Shown: positions 26,788 through 36,188, numbered from the stretch's first letter. The stretch is DNA of 64,000 bases from Cupriavidus consociatus (GCF_017814975.1 NZ_JAGIQA010000032.1:29532-93531), one strand, 5' to 3'. Translations and numbers: made by a program. The notes: generated by a model not told the origin, from the letters alone.

Positions 26788-27627
26788 CTAGAACTCCGCG
26801 AACACCCCGATCTCCGCTTGCTTGCGTGTGTAGGACGGGTTGTCGTAGTAAATGGCGCGCAGGTTGATGCCGTAGCGCTTGGTAAACCATTTTCGCCACG
26901 TCAGCGAAACCTCATGGCTGTTGAAGTCGCTCAGCAGTGCCTGCTCGCCGGTGAGCTGATAGGCTTCGCTGCCACCGTCGTATTTCAGCGTGATGAACTG
27001 GTCTTTGTCGCGGCCGTAGGTCACGGCGATCATGCCGCGATTGGAGCGGACGTTGCCCGGATCGCTGCGGTTGAGCCGGGCACCGAGCTGGATGATCCAG
27101 GGGGCGTCGAAATAGTAGGTCAGGCCAAGCAGCAAGGTCTTGTCGGTATAGACCTCTTTGGCGCGGTAGTAGGTGAAGCCGGCGCTCAAGACCAGGTTCC
27201 TCTTCTCGAGCAGTTTACGGAACAGCAGGCCGTCGACGCGGACCTCGGGCAGGAAGAAGCCGCCCGCGCTGGTGCCGGCGCTCAGGAAGCCGTACCAGTT
27301 CTCGTCGAAGGTGCGGGTGTAGCCCAGCCCGAAGAACGTACCCTGGTCACCGAAGTGGCTCTGGTGGCTGATTTCGCCGGTCACGTAATCCTTCGGGGTC
27401 AGGTTGACCCCGCCTCGCAGGTACTGGTCGTTCCAGCTGGCATTGTCGCCGGTGAGATTGGCGTGGCCAAGACCGCCTTCGATGAAGCCGGTCAGCAAGG
27501 GCACGAACGTCCTCGGCGGCGTGGCTTCTGCCTGCCCACGAGCATCCGTGGTGGCAAGCAGCGCCAGCATGCCCAGCAAGGGCAGGGCACTAGCGCCGAA
27601 CATTCTGCTATCTGTGAGCTTCGCCAT
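26788..27627 (-). CDS. YaiO-family outer-membrane beta-barrel protein
   Basis: 279 residues with a signal peptide ending near DARGQAEA. Alternating beta-strand sequence with aromatic girdles (YRAKEVYTDKTLLLGLTYYF, WRKWFTKRYGINLRAIYY) and a terminal Phe (IGVFAEF) mark a small outer-membrane barrel of the YaiO type. In E. coli yaiO is adjacent to yaiP (GT2 glycosyltransferase) and yaiS (deacetylase). The same three activities occur here in one strand order, so this barrel may pass or hold a polysaccharide at the outer membrane. Confidence 0.85.
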   Translation of the reverse strand: MAKLTDSRMFGASALPLLGMLALLATTDARGQAEATPPRTFVPLLTGFIEGGLGHANLTGDNASWNDQYLRGGVNLTPKDYVTGEISHQSHFGDQGTFFGLGYTRTFDENWYGFLSAGTSAGGFFLPEVRVDGLLFRKLLEKRNLVLSAGFTYYRAKEVYTDKTLLLGLTYYFDAPWIIQLGARLNRSDPGNVRSNRGMIAVTYGRDKDQFITLKYDGGSEAYQLTGEQALLSDFNSHEVSLTWRKWFTKRYGINLRAIYYDNPSYTRKQAEIGVFAEF

Positions 27628-27779
27628 GGGTATCCTGTTAGTCTTCTGGTCGATGTCGACCGAAGGGCCCGGAATGACCCTCCGGCCTGCTAAGCTGCTG
27701 GCAAACCATGCACCGCTTCATAGTCGATCATGTTTCGCTCGGGACGCGTATTGCATGTTGTGGCCCCAGGTGGTGCAAA

Positions 27780-28805
27780 TCAGCGACACCGCAAGCCCGG
27801 CGCAGGCGGTGCAATCGCCTGCTCGGGGCTCAGCCTCGACTCGAACGCCAGGTACAATGCCTCCTCCAGGACATTCCAGTGCTTGCCATGCCGGAACTGT
27901 ATGGAACGCAGGCGCCAGCAGGTGATGGCATCCTTGTCTCCCATCTTGTCGGCCACCAGGGCTACCAGCCCCCACGGGAAATCGACTTCTGACATCTGCA
28001 GCCAGGCCCAGCGGTACTCTTTCATCCATGACTGGTAAGTGATGGCATGGGGGCGGCCGTCGGGTTGGATATCGCCCAGGATGGGGAAGATCTGCGCCAC
28101 GGCATCGGGATAGAATTCGAACTGCTCGCGCCGCTGGGTGCTGACCAGGTAGCCTTGGTTGGCGCGCCAGAACACGCGCAGGATGTCCTTGTCGAGCTGT
28201 TCGGCCTTGCGCCCCCAGCCGGCGGCACCTGCGGCGTCTCCGTGGCGCTGGCGATAGTGGCTGACCGCCTTAAAGGCGCTTGAGACTTCCACGTTGTCCA
28301 TCAGCAGCGCCACCGGAAGCTTGGCCGAGATGTAGTAGACGCCGGAGCTGGGGTCGCGCAGTTTGTCCAGGTACCGGCCGGCCTTGTCGAAGCTGGCCTG
28401 CCACGCTGGCGGCATGCCCCGGGGGGGCGCGTTGCGAACCAGCAGCTCCATCCAGGCGGCCATCAGCGCGTCGTCGGCGTCAGCCTCCTGGCAGGAGACG
28501 AAGCGCTGGCCCTTCATGCAATAGCGGTCGAAGCGGCCGTCGGCGTGCTGTCGCGGCAGCAGCCATGCGATCCAGCGGGTTGCGGCGGTTCTGGTGTTCA
28601 TCCCCGCGTCTTGTGCGGCCAGCAGCGCCTTGGCCGCGAAGTATGGATCGATCGAGTCCCCGGTGAAATAGGTCGTGATCGCCCCATCTTGACGCTGGTA
28701 GTCGGTCAGCATCAGCTCGGCAGCGCCCGCCGGCTGGTGGACGTATGCGGCAAGGATCAGGAGCAGCGCGAGCAGTGCTTTCATGGTGGGTGGAGGGCAC
28801 GTCAT
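27780..28805 (-). CDS. Secreted alpha/alpha-toroid (six-hairpin glycosidase-like) protein
   Basis: 341 residues if the ATG at 28805 is used, which overlaps the preceding stop (ATGA); ATG 28784 gives a cleaner signal peptide (MKALLALLLILAAYVHQPAGA). Neither has a good ribosome site, so coupling is likely. Helical-hairpin repeats (DPYFAAKALLAAQDAG, AATRWIAWLLPRQHADG, ADDALMAAWMELL, AWQASFDKAGRYLDKL) resemble (alpha/alpha)6 glycoside hydrolases or epimerases; DADD near residue 132 could be catalytic. A periplasmic hydrolase that trims the polymer, as BcsZ does for cellulose, is a reasonable guess. Confidence 0.75.
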   Translation of the reverse strand: MTCPPPTMKALLALLLILAAYVHQPAGAAELMLTDYQRQDGAITTYFTGDSIDPYFAAKALLAAQDAGMNTRTAATRWIAWLLPRQHADGRFDRYCMKGQRFVSCQEADADDALMAAWMELLVRNAPPRGMPPAWQASFDKAGRYLDKLRDPSSGVYYISAKLPVALLMDNVEVSSAFKAVSHYRQRHGDAAGAAGWGRKAEQLDKDILRVFWRANQGYLVSTQRREQFEFYPDAVAQIFPILGDIQPDGRPHAITYQSWMKEYRWAWLQMSEVDFPWGLVALVADKMGDKDAITCWRLRSIQFRHGKHWNVLEEALYLAFESRLSPEQAIAPPAPGLRCR

Positions 28806-29881
28806 GGGGTGGCCACATTGCCATCGGATATGACCTTTCCTTCCTCCGCGGCGCATGCCGCGCCATACACTACCGTGCCAGCCCTAACGTGGAGCACCGG
28901 CGCCACCACAGTGGTGCGCTTGTTCGCCGCACCGATAACGCTGCGCGCCCCCACATCGATCCCGAGTTCTGCAGCCACCGGCCCGGCGATGGCGCACTCA
29001 CGCCCCACGGAAATGGTGCCCCCTGCAATCAATGCGCCGTCGATGCGCACCCGCGGGCCTGAGCAGATGCAACCGCTTGCCTTGACGCTGCCGATAATGC
29101 GCGCGCCGGAGCCGATCCACAAGTCGCCATGCACGACAAGGTCGCCGCGATACAGGGTGCTGGCGGGAAAAGTCAGATCGTGCGTCACCAGCCAGCGGCC
29201 GTTCGACGCTTCGGGTGGATCCAGCACTTCATGTGCCCAGTCTCCGCCGGGTGGGGCGGTGGCGTCCATGTCCGGCGGCGCGGCAAGATGACGCGCGCCA
29301 AACCCGATGACCGCCGCGCTGACCGAGGTAAATTCGCAGTCGTCTTCGAGACGAATGGCGTAGGTGGCAGAGAGCGGTCCGAGCAAGCGGCACCATGGCT
29401 CGACATGGACACTGCGAGCGTGTGCCCAGCGCTGCATCTCGCTGCCGCTGCGGATCAGGATCTCGCCCTCCGACAGCAGCACCTGCATGCGATTCCTGCG
29501 GCCCGTCGAGATGGCGCGCCGGCCGTAGATGTCTTTCGAGAACGTATAGCTGTCGGGAAGCACCAGAGAACCGCTGGTGACGATGGTGCGCGAACAGACG
29601 CCGTTGCACGCCTGCGCCGCCATCGGCATGAAAGTGCCTGTCACGCGGATCACCGGCTGCAACGCGCTGACCCGACGCACCAGTCCATGCAGGCCGGACT
29701 TCTCGCCCGTCCGAGCGACCATCTCACGAAAAACTGCGGCCACGGCCGCGACATCCAGCGTATGTTCGCTGTCGATCGCCAGCGGCCGGATGTCGCACCG
29801 TCGCCGCCATTCAAGCACCGCGGGCACCAGCGGCGCCCCGAAGACCAGCATGGTGAGGAGAGCAAGCAGCACGGGCCACAT
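28802..29881 (-). CDS. Membrane-anchored bactofilin-like beta-helix protein
   Basis: 359 residues from ATG 29881, with AGAGGAAC upstream that overlaps the end of the glycosyltransferase gene. One N-terminal membrane helix (MWPVLLALLTMLVFGAPLVPAVLE) is followed by about 190 residues of unknown fold. The C-terminus is a polymer-forming right-handed beta-helix (GDLVVHGDLWIGSGARIIG, ICSGPRVRIDGALIAGGTIS, ...). Bactofilins polymerise and localise cell-envelope enzymes. Here it may organise the synthase at a site in the inner membrane. Confidence 0.75.
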   Translation of the reverse strand: MWPVLLALLTMLVFGAPLVPAVLEWRRRCDIRPLAIDSEHTLDVAAVAAVFREMVARTGEKSGLHGLVRRVSALQPVIRVTGTFMPMAAQACNGVCSRTIVTSGSLVLPDSYTFSKDIYGRRAISTGRRNRMQVLLSEGEILIRSGSEMQRWAHARSVHVEPWCRLLGPLSATYAIRLEDDCEFTSVSAAVIGFGARHLAAPPDMDATAPPGGDWAHEVLDPPEASNGRWLVTHDLTFPASTLYRGDLVVHGDLWIGSGARIIGSVKASGCICSGPRVRIDGALIAGGTISVGRECAIAGPVAAELGIDVGARSVIGAANKRTTVVAPVLHVRAGTVVYGAACAAEEGKVISDGNVATP

Positions 29882-29883
29882 GT

Positions 29884-31464
29884 TCAGTTCCTCTGGCGAT
29901 AACGCGCGGTCTTGTCCCACCGCAGTTCACGGCGCAGGACGTAATCAAAGGTGAGCTGGCTGAGGATGGCACGCGACACGGTCAGCATGCTGACCAGGAA
30001 GCCGAAGTAATTCAGCGGCAGCAGGCGGATGCGCTCGCGGCTGCCGTCCAGGTACACGGCGGCGGCGATCTCGAAGAAGGCGGCGAAGTTGCCCAACGTC
30101 CCGTATGACATCAGGGCGAACAGGATCAATGCTTCACCGAACAGCGGCAGGCCGCCGGCATAATACAGCAGGATCGCCAGCAGCCAGCCGAACAGCATCA
30201 GCGGCGCCATCATGTAGATGCCAAGGAGCGCCACACCGTCGATCTTCTCGAACAACCCGTGGTTGCTGCAGGTAGCCATCTTCCAGCCATGCCGATAGAG
30301 CGCCTGGTTGTGGCCCTTGGTCCAGCGCATGATCTGGCGCACCCGCACGGGCCAGGTCTCGGGCACCTCTTCATAGCACTCCGACCAGTTCTGGTAGATC
30401 GTCTTCCAGTTGGCGAGCAGCAAGCGGTATGTCAAGTCGGTGTCTTCGGCCAGCACATCGTCGTGCCAGCCACCAGCGCTCTGCAACGCCCGCATCCTGA
30501 CGCCGCCGACGGTGCCGCCGTACTGCGGTACGAGGTTCAGGTTCATGCGGGCCTGCTGGTCGACCTGGTAGCCGCCCGAGCGCTCAAGGTCGAGCAGCCG
30601 CGTCAGCAGGTTGCGACCCGGGTTCATTGGCACCACGCGGCCCATGGTGGCGCCCACCTCGGGATCAAAGAACGGCGCCACCAGCTGCTTGAGCAGGCCC
30701 ACCGGCGGGAGGTAGTCCGCGTCGAACACGACAATGATGTCGCTGGCCACGGCTTCGCTTGCATCCTTGAGCGCGGCCGCCTTGCCGGGCTTGCCATCGG
30801 TGCGATGGAACGGTGTGATGCGTCCCGGATACTGCTGCACAAGGTCATCGATGATCGCGCGCGTGCCGTCGCACGAGCGGTCGTTGACCGGCATGATGGT
30901 GAGCCGGTCAACCGGATAGTCTGCATGCAGCAGGCATATCAGAGAGCCTGCGATCACGGCCTCTTCGTTGTGCGCGGCAACCAAAACGGTCAGGCTTGGC
31001 CAGTCCGCCACGTCGATGTCCAGGTAAGGATGGCGCTGCCTGCCGAACAGCCGGTTCAGCGTGAACATGTAGTGGCGCACGGCGTAAAAGATCACCAGTC
31101 CGACGATCAGCAACAGCAGGACCGTCAGCGCCGGCGCGATGGGCTGCGCGTCTGCACGCTTCGGCGACGGCTCGGTCGCCGCCGGCTTGGTCCAGGCTCG
31201 CGGGCGCAGTGCCGGCTCCGTGCGCGTGGTCTCTTCCAGCGTGTCTGGCGACGTCATCGCCAGTTCCACTGTTGCGCCAGGCGCTGTGACTGCAGAGTGG
31301 GCTGCGAGCTTGCGCAGCGGTTCAGGGGCAGCTTCCGGGGTTCCAGCTCCCCGCGCGAAGGCCTGCCCCCGCCCGGGAATTTCCGTGGCTTCGGTTTCCG
31401 CAGCGGGTGTGGTGAAAAAGAGCAGCCCGCTCAGTGAAAGCACTACGCGATACGTCGCACGCAT
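29884..31464 (-). CDS. GT2 processive polysaccharide synthase (BcsA/hyaluronan-synthase-like)
   Basis: 526 residues from ATG 31464 with GGAGGAGGA upstream. An N-terminal signal/anchor and a long Pro/Ala/Thr-rich linker (residues about 20-110) precede a membrane helix (LTVLLLLIVGLVIFYAV). The catalytic GT-A domain has VAAHNEEAVI, VNDRSCDGT, D-A-D (VVFDADYLPP), the acceptor base region LAEDTDLTYRL (E-D) and the processivity motif Q-I-M-R-W. At least three C-terminal membrane helices follow. This is a family 2 inner-membrane synthase that couples polymerisation to transport. The sugar is not readable, but the upstream UDP-GlcNAc 2-epimerase suggests a HexNAc polymer. Confidence 0.92.
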   Translation of the reverse strand: MRATYRVVLSLSGLLFFTTPAAETEATEIPGRGQAFARGAGTPEAAPEPLRKLAAHSAVTAPGATVELAMTSPDTLEETTRTEPALRPRAWTKPAATEPSPKRADAQPIAPALTVLLLLIVGLVIFYAVRHYMFTLNRLFGRQRHPYLDIDVADWPSLTVLVAAHNEEAVIAGSLICLLHADYPVDRLTIMPVNDRSCDGTRAIIDDLVQQYPGRITPFHRTDGKPGKAAALKDASEAVASDIIVVFDADYLPPVGLLKQLVAPFFDPEVGATMGRVVPMNPGRNLLTRLLDLERSGGYQVDQQARMNLNLVPQYGGTVGGVRMRALQSAGGWHDDVLAEDTDLTYRLLLANWKTIYQNWSECYEEVPETWPVRVRQIMRWTKGHNQALYRHGWKMATCSNHGLFEKIDGVALLGIYMMAPLMLFGWLLAILLYYAGGLPLFGEALILFALMSYGTLGNFAAFFEIAAAVYLDGSRERIRLLPLNYFGFLVSMLTVSRAILSQLTFDYVLRRELRWDKTARYRQRN

Positions 31465-31511
31465 GCTCGACGATCCTCCTCCATTGTTCTCATCGCAGGG
31501 TGTTTTTCCGT

Positions 31512-31533
31512 GCGCCCGCCCCGGGGCGGGCGC
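31512..31533. repeat. 22-bp perfect GC palindrome within the operon
   Basis: GCGCCCGCCCC followed directly by GGGGCGGGCGC, between the deacetylase-like stop (31551) and the glycosyltransferase start (31464). No T run follows, so it is more likely an mRNA stability or attenuation hairpin than a terminator. Confidence 0.6.
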
Positions 31534-31550
31534 GGTGAGTCCCTGTACCT

Positions 31551-33392
31551 TTACTGCTTGCCGGCGACGAAGGCCAGCGAGGTGCCTCCCAGAGAAGTGA
31601 CGATCCAGTTGTTGGTGTCCCATGTCACCAGGGCGAGTCCCTGCGTCACCACCGGCTGTGTGTATGCCGACCGCGGCAGCACCCAGGCGAGGTCGGTCAT
31701 GTCCGTCGGGTGGGTTGCCTGGAACGCCCAGGAGTTACCGGTGTCGGTGGCTTGCCAGACGGTCTGCTGGCGCCGCTGGGCGAACTGCGCCAGCGTATCC
31801 ATCGTGTACCAGCTGAACCGTCCGTTTGCCTTTACGTTGTCCGCCTTGTTGAAGATGACATTGAGCGTCTTCGGGTACTGGATAGCGCCCGCCGGGTGCA
31901 TGTAGATTAGCCGGCTGGTGCGGTTCTTCGCCACGAAATCGATGAGCTGCCGGTACCAGGTGTTGATGTCCGTGACGGGCACGTTGAATTCCTGGAACTC
32001 CTCGAATGTCGCGTACGGCCCGAACGGCATCACCGGAAAGGCGCGGATGGTGTTGTTCGCCAGCACACCATCGCGATAGCTGCGCGTGGGCGCCATCCCG
32101 GTATGGCCCAGGAAGTAGTAGCCGGTGTTGCCGTTGGTTTCGAGCCAGTTGACCGACCACTGCGGCGTATTGCCTTGCGGCGCCGAGTACTCGACCGCGG
32201 CGCGTCCAGTCACGGCCTCAACGCTCTGCTTGTTCAGCACCACGTATTGTTCGAAGCTGGACTGGTTGGCCTCGGTGGCGTTGGCGCCCCAGTAGTCGTG
32301 GATCCAACCACCATGGCTGCCGATCTTGTGCCCCTTCGATTGCAGGGACAGCATCAGAGTTTTTGCCGACGTGTTTTGCGAGAGGTTGACACCCTTGCCG
32401 TCGCCGAAGTCGATCTGGTCGGGGCCCGCCGTTACGGAAATGGAGAACGGACTATTGTTATTGTCGAAGGTGCCCCAGGTATTCATTTCCACCGCAGGCG
32501 GAATCTGGTCGCCGGCGCAAAGGTGCCAGTTCAGCACCAGGCCGCCGCGTGCCTTGGGCTGCGCCGACAGCCGCGGCATCTTCATGAGGTTGGCGCCGAA
32601 GTAGCGCAGGAAGCCATGCATGAGCATGCCATCGGTCTGGCCCTTCAGGTAAGAGAGCGGCGTGTTGACGAACAGCACCCGGCCCGAGCCGAAATCACGC
32701 AGGCCCGCCACCAGACCGAAGTTCGGCGACGTGATCAGGGCAGAACCCGTGTAGGTGCCCTGCGTCACGAAGCTCGGATAAATCAGGAAGCCATAGACAT
32801 AACCCGAGACCCCTTCCACCGGATCGGTCGCGCCTGCGTCCCACACCATCGACTTGCCCGGCGGCACCTGTAGGGTTCGCAGCGTGCTGCCCAGCCCGGT
32901 AATCGGCCCCACGCCGATCATGTTGCCGAGCAACTGGTCATAGAGGACGTAATCGACTCCGGCGAGGTTGCTGAGCCTGCTCTTGGGAACGGCATAGAAA
33001 CCCGTGGTGGTGAGCGCACCGAAGTCATACACAAGCATCAGGTTGCCGCCCTGCGTGGTATAGGTCTCGAGGGCTGTGATCAGCGCATCGCTGGCGTTGG
33101 CATGGACCTGGTCCGGCAGGATCACACCTGAAAACTGCGCCGGGGTCGTTCCCTGCTGAAACTGAGTGTCGTTGACGACGGTAATCTTCAGGCCTTCCTC
33201 CTGGGCGGCGTCCAGCCAAGCCGATACGCGGGCATCGGGAAGGGCCAGGCCATCGGGCACCAGCAGCGCGATCTGGTTGGTCGCGGCGTGAGTCACCGCC
33301 GGCACGGTCGCGGCCAGCGCGAATAACATCACGAGCACCCGGAGCGCCAGGCTGCTGCTTCGCCACAGAAGTGAATTGGATTTGTTGAACAC
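31551..33392 (-). CDS. Polysaccharide-deacetylase-like protein, two-domain, exported
   Basis: 613 residues from GTG 33392 (GGGAGAAG six bases upstream); the frame is open to 33446. A membrane/signal helix (LRVLVMLFALAATVPAVTHA) precedes a Rossmann-like domain (IALLVPDGLALPDARVSAWL, YTTQGGNLMLVYDFG) resembling ThuA/GATase folds. The C-terminal NodB-like domain has GHKIGSHGGWIHDYWG and LIYMHPAGAIQYP. The metal motif is atypical (His and a second His five residues on). Such proteins remove acetyl groups from exported HexNAc polymers, as PelA and PgaB do. It may be an active deacetylase or a binding relic. Confidence 0.78.
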   Translation of the reverse strand: MFNKSNSLLWRSSSLALRVLVMLFALAATVPAVTHAATNQIALLVPDGLALPDARVSAWLDAAQEEGLKITVVNDTQFQQGTTPAQFSGVILPDQVHANASDALITALETYTTQGGNLMLVYDFGALTTTGFYAVPKSRLSNLAGVDYVLYDQLLGNMIGVGPITGLGSTLRTLQVPPGKSMVWDAGATDPVEGVSGYVYGFLIYPSFVTQGTYTGSALITSPNFGLVAGLRDFGSGRVLFVNTPLSYLKGQTDGMLMHGFLRYFGANLMKMPRLSAQPKARGGLVLNWHLCAGDQIPPAVEMNTWGTFDNNNSPFSISVTAGPDQIDFGDGKGVNLSQNTSAKTLMLSLQSKGHKIGSHGGWIHDYWGANATEANQSSFEQYVVLNKQSVEAVTGRAAVEYSAPQGNTPQWSVNWLETNGNTGYYFLGHTGMAPTRSYRDGVLANNTIRAFPVMPFGPYATFEEFQEFNVPVTDINTWYRQLIDFVAKNRTSRLIYMHPAGAIQYPKTLNVIFNKADNVKANGRFSWYTMDTLAQFAQRRQQTVWQATDTGNSWAFQATHPTDMTDLAWVLPRSAYTQPVVTQGLALVTWDTNNWIVTSLGGTSLAFVAGKQ

Positions 33393-33489
33393 GGTCTTCT
33401 CCCAGCGCGATGAGTGTCGATTTGCCTCGCCGTGCATAGCGGTCACTGCGGAGCCGATATATCGTCAGGCATTACGGGGCGTGCCAGCG

Positions 33490-33846
33490 TCAATCGGGCT
33501 CGGCTCCCGGTGCCGGCGCAAGCGTGTACGTGCCCGACTTCACTTTCGGCCCGGCCACGGCCTTCTTCGGCTTGATCGCCTTCAGCTTGTCTTTTTTGTC
33601 CTTGTTCTTGCCCTTGACGTCCGCTTCATAGGCAAAGTCGATCTGGAAGCCATGGTTGTAGCCCTTCAACCCGCCGGGGTCCGCCGGGCTCGCTGGCAGG
33701 TAGAGTGGGGCCTTGGCAGCGGTCGCCGCAGCTTCTTCGGTCAGCGCAGCATGGGCGGGCGCCGATACCAGGGCACCGACGACAGCCATTGCCGTGGCCG
33801 CCTTGACCGCGGTTGCAGCATCCATTGCGATACGTAAGCGCTTCAT
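33490..33846 (-). CDS. Small secreted Lys-rich protein
   Basis: 118 residues with AGAGGAGC before ATG 33846. Signal peptide ending VSAPAHA-AL. The mature part has a short conserved-looking segment (LKGYNHGFQIDFAYEAD) and then a Lys/Asp-rich stretch (KGKNKDKKDKLKAIKPKK) and a Pro/Ala tail. No family recognised. The charge would suit binding of an acidic or partly oxidised polymer. Confidence 0.7.
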   Translation of the reverse strand: MKRLRIAMDAATAVKAATAMAVVGALVSAPAHAALTEEAAATAAKAPLYLPASPADPGGLKGYNHGFQIDFAYEADVKGKNKDKKDKLKAIKPKKAVAGPKVKSGTYTLAPAPGAEPD

Positions 33847-33929
33847 TGGCTTGCTCCTCTACTTTTGGCGACCAGCGGGCGTTGGGGCCGTGGCGCTGGG
33901 CCGCTGATTTCGCTATTTGCCTGGCTTGG

Positions 33930-35114
33930 CTACAGGCTGACCACGTTGGCGTCGACCGATGCATCACCACCTTCCCGATACGCCTCAGGCGACGCCGCCT
34001 GCAGCGCAAAAACGATGCGTTCGCTTGCGCGGCCGTCGCCGAAAGGGTTGTGCGCGCGCGCCATACAGGCGTATTCGTCCGGCTCGTTCAGCAACTGCTC
34101 CGCGGCGGCGATGAGGCGTGCGGGGTCGGTACCCACCAGCCTTGCGGTACCGGCGGCCACGGCTTCCGGCCGCTCCGTGGTTTCCCGTGTCACCAGGACC
34201 GGCTTGCCCAGGGCCGGCGCCTCCTCCTGGATGCCGCCGGAGTCGGTGACGATCAGGTAGGCGCGCGACATCAGGAACACGAACGGCAGGTAGTCTTGGG
34301 GATCGATCAGATGGATGTTCGGGTGCCCGCTCAGGATCGCCTGCACTGGGCCCTGCACGCATGGGTTCAGATGCACCGGATAGACGATCTGGATATCGGG
34401 ATTGCGGTCCGCCAGCGTGCGCAGCGCGGTGAACAGGCGCTCGAACGGGGTACCGAAGTTTTCGCGCCGGTGTCCGGTCACCAACACCATCCGCCTGGTC
34501 TCGTTCAGGAAGGGGTACTGGCTCGCCAGCTGGCCGCGCATTTCGGCATCGGCGTCCAGTCGGGCCTTGACCTGCAATAGCGCGTCAATGCCGGTATTGC
34601 CCGTCAGGCTGATGCGAACCGGGTCGACGCCTTCGCGCAGCAAGGCTTCCTGAGCCTGTTGCGTTGGCGCGAAATGCCAGGACGCCATCACGTCGGTCAC
34701 GCGCCGGTTCATTTCTTCCGGCCACGGGGCGCTGAGGTTGCCGGTCCGCAGTCCCGCTTCGACATGGCCGATCGCTACGTTTCGATAGAAGCCCGCGAGC
34801 GTGGCAGCCAGCGTGGTGGTGGTGTCGCCGTGGACCAGCATGGCCTCCGGCAGAAAGCGGTCCAGCACCATGTGTACGCCTGACAGGACGCGCGTCGTGA
34901 TGTCGGACAAGCTTTGCCCTCGGCTAATAACATTGAGGTCGAAGTCCGGCACGATGTCGAAGAGCCGCAGTACCTGGTCCAGCATCAACCGGTGCTGCCC
35001 GGTGACACAGACCCGCAACTCGAAATTGCTTGATTCCCGCAGCCGATGAATCAGCGGTGCCATCTTGATGGCCTCGGGACGGGTGCCAAATACAGCGAGG
35101 ACTTTCTTTGGCAT
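33930..35114 (-). CDS. wecB: UDP-N-acetylglucosamine 2-epimerase (non-hydrolysing)
   Basis: 394 residues, the family norm. Start ATG 35114 with GAGAG upstream. Diagnostic motifs: VFGTRPEAIKMAPLI, VHGDTTTTLAATLA, HVEAGLRTG, GNTGIDALL, VTGHRRENFG, DSGGIQEEAP. It interconverts UDP-GlcNAc and UDP-ManNAc in the cytosol and so supplies ManNAc for surface glycans. As the first gene of the minus-strand cluster it hints that the exported polymer contains ManNAc or a derivative. The housekeeping enterobacterial-antigen role of WecB itself does not apply here. Confidence 0.95.
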   Translation of the reverse strand: MPKKVLAVFGTRPEAIKMAPLIHRLRESSNFELRVCVTGQHRLMLDQVLRLFDIVPDFDLNVISRGQSLSDITTRVLSGVHMVLDRFLPEAMLVHGDTTTTLAATLAGFYRNVAIGHVEAGLRTGNLSAPWPEEMNRRVTDVMASWHFAPTQQAQEALLREGVDPVRISLTGNTGIDALLQVKARLDADAEMRGQLASQYPFLNETRRMVLVTGHRRENFGTPFERLFTALRTLADRNPDIQIVYPVHLNPCVQGPVQAILSGHPNIHLIDPQDYLPFVFLMSRAYLIVTDSGGIQEEAPALGKPVLVTRETTERPEAVAAGTARLVGTDPARLIAAAEQLLNEPDEYACMARAHNPFGDGRASERIVFALQAASPEAYREGGDASVDANVVSL

Positions 35115-36188
35115 GTGGTCTCTCTTGTGGAGCCGCCGTTCGGGGACGATCTACCTGCAAATTCCCGTCCTGCGCTACCCGCAGGAGAGGCCACGTATGC
35201 ATGCCGACTGGAATCATCCTGTTGTGATGTCGCCATATGCATCTCGCGACATATCAGAGCGATGGTTGTGCCAGTGCTTTCTATCACGTTGAATTCACTG
35301 GTAATTCTCTATTCGCGTGCCCCTTGCGCAAGACCGCCGACGGCTGATTGGTTGCAGCGGTGTTACATCAAGTTCGGGGCAGCCTGCGATGTCAAGGGGG
35401 AAGTGTGCGTAGTACCGCACGGCAACCGAACGCGCAACGGGCAAAGGTAGCTTTGCAGGCGCCGGCTCGCCACTTACGCCATTGATGCCTGGTTATGTGG
35501 GGCATCGGCGGACTTCGCATAGTTGCGTCAAATTTGTTTCTTTGCTTACCGTTTTTGAGAGCATCCAATAATCCGTGGCATTAATGTCAGTGCCGGATCA
35601 GGCCATTTTCATAAGGCTAAGTTTGTATAGATATTTTGCTTTCGATGTGCAGGGGTGTCCGCAATCATGCCTTTCGGTTCAAACCATTCCTTTACATTTT
35701 CAAGAAAATGCACAGGTTCATTGGTTGCGCGAATGAAACATCAAGCATATCAGTGTTAATTTTAATTAATAACGCAATACATCCCCTTTATTGGCACAAG
35801 CACTGCACGTGGTTTCCCGCAAGCTGGCTGCCACGGTCCCTGTGCCAGCACCTGGCTTTTATCGGCTCGACTCGTCCCGCTTTGCCGATATGGGCCATCT
35901 ATGTGTCATGGGCGACCTCTGCAACCGCGGTGAACGAGCGCCGGCACGCGGGCGCAGCACTGGTGTGCGCGCAAGAGGGATACCAGGCGGCCCTGTTTAA
36001 CCCGATGCCTCACGCCGTTTTCGCGCTTCTACTAGGGCTCATGGATTAGCACGAGCAAACGAGTCTAGGCTTACATCGCGCTCGACTGATGATGCATCGC
36101 GCTCGAGCACAACATGCTGTCTGAGCGCACGCGAACTGACGGCTCTTCAATTTGTCCTAAAATCACGGGATAACCGGGGTAAGCCGCC
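35115..36188. other. AT-rich intergenic region upstream of the polysaccharide cluster, 1.07 kb
   Basis: Base composition drops sharply between about 35480 and 35800 (for example long A/T stretches near 35755-35775). No credible gene is seen. It is probably the promoter and silencing region of the minus-strand operon (H-NS-type proteins favour such DNA) and may mark a transfer boundary. Confidence 0.45.

Noticed and set aside
30259..31437. 392-codon open frame on the + strand
   Set aside because: It is the reverse of the GT2 synthase gene, is rich in His, Arg and Gln and shows no domain; a GC-driven shadow.
35791..36000. Short frame with phosphatase-like motif V-M-G-D-L-C-N-R-G
   Set aside because: The motif is too short, the rest of the frame has no metallophosphoesterase features, and no start with a ribosome site is present.
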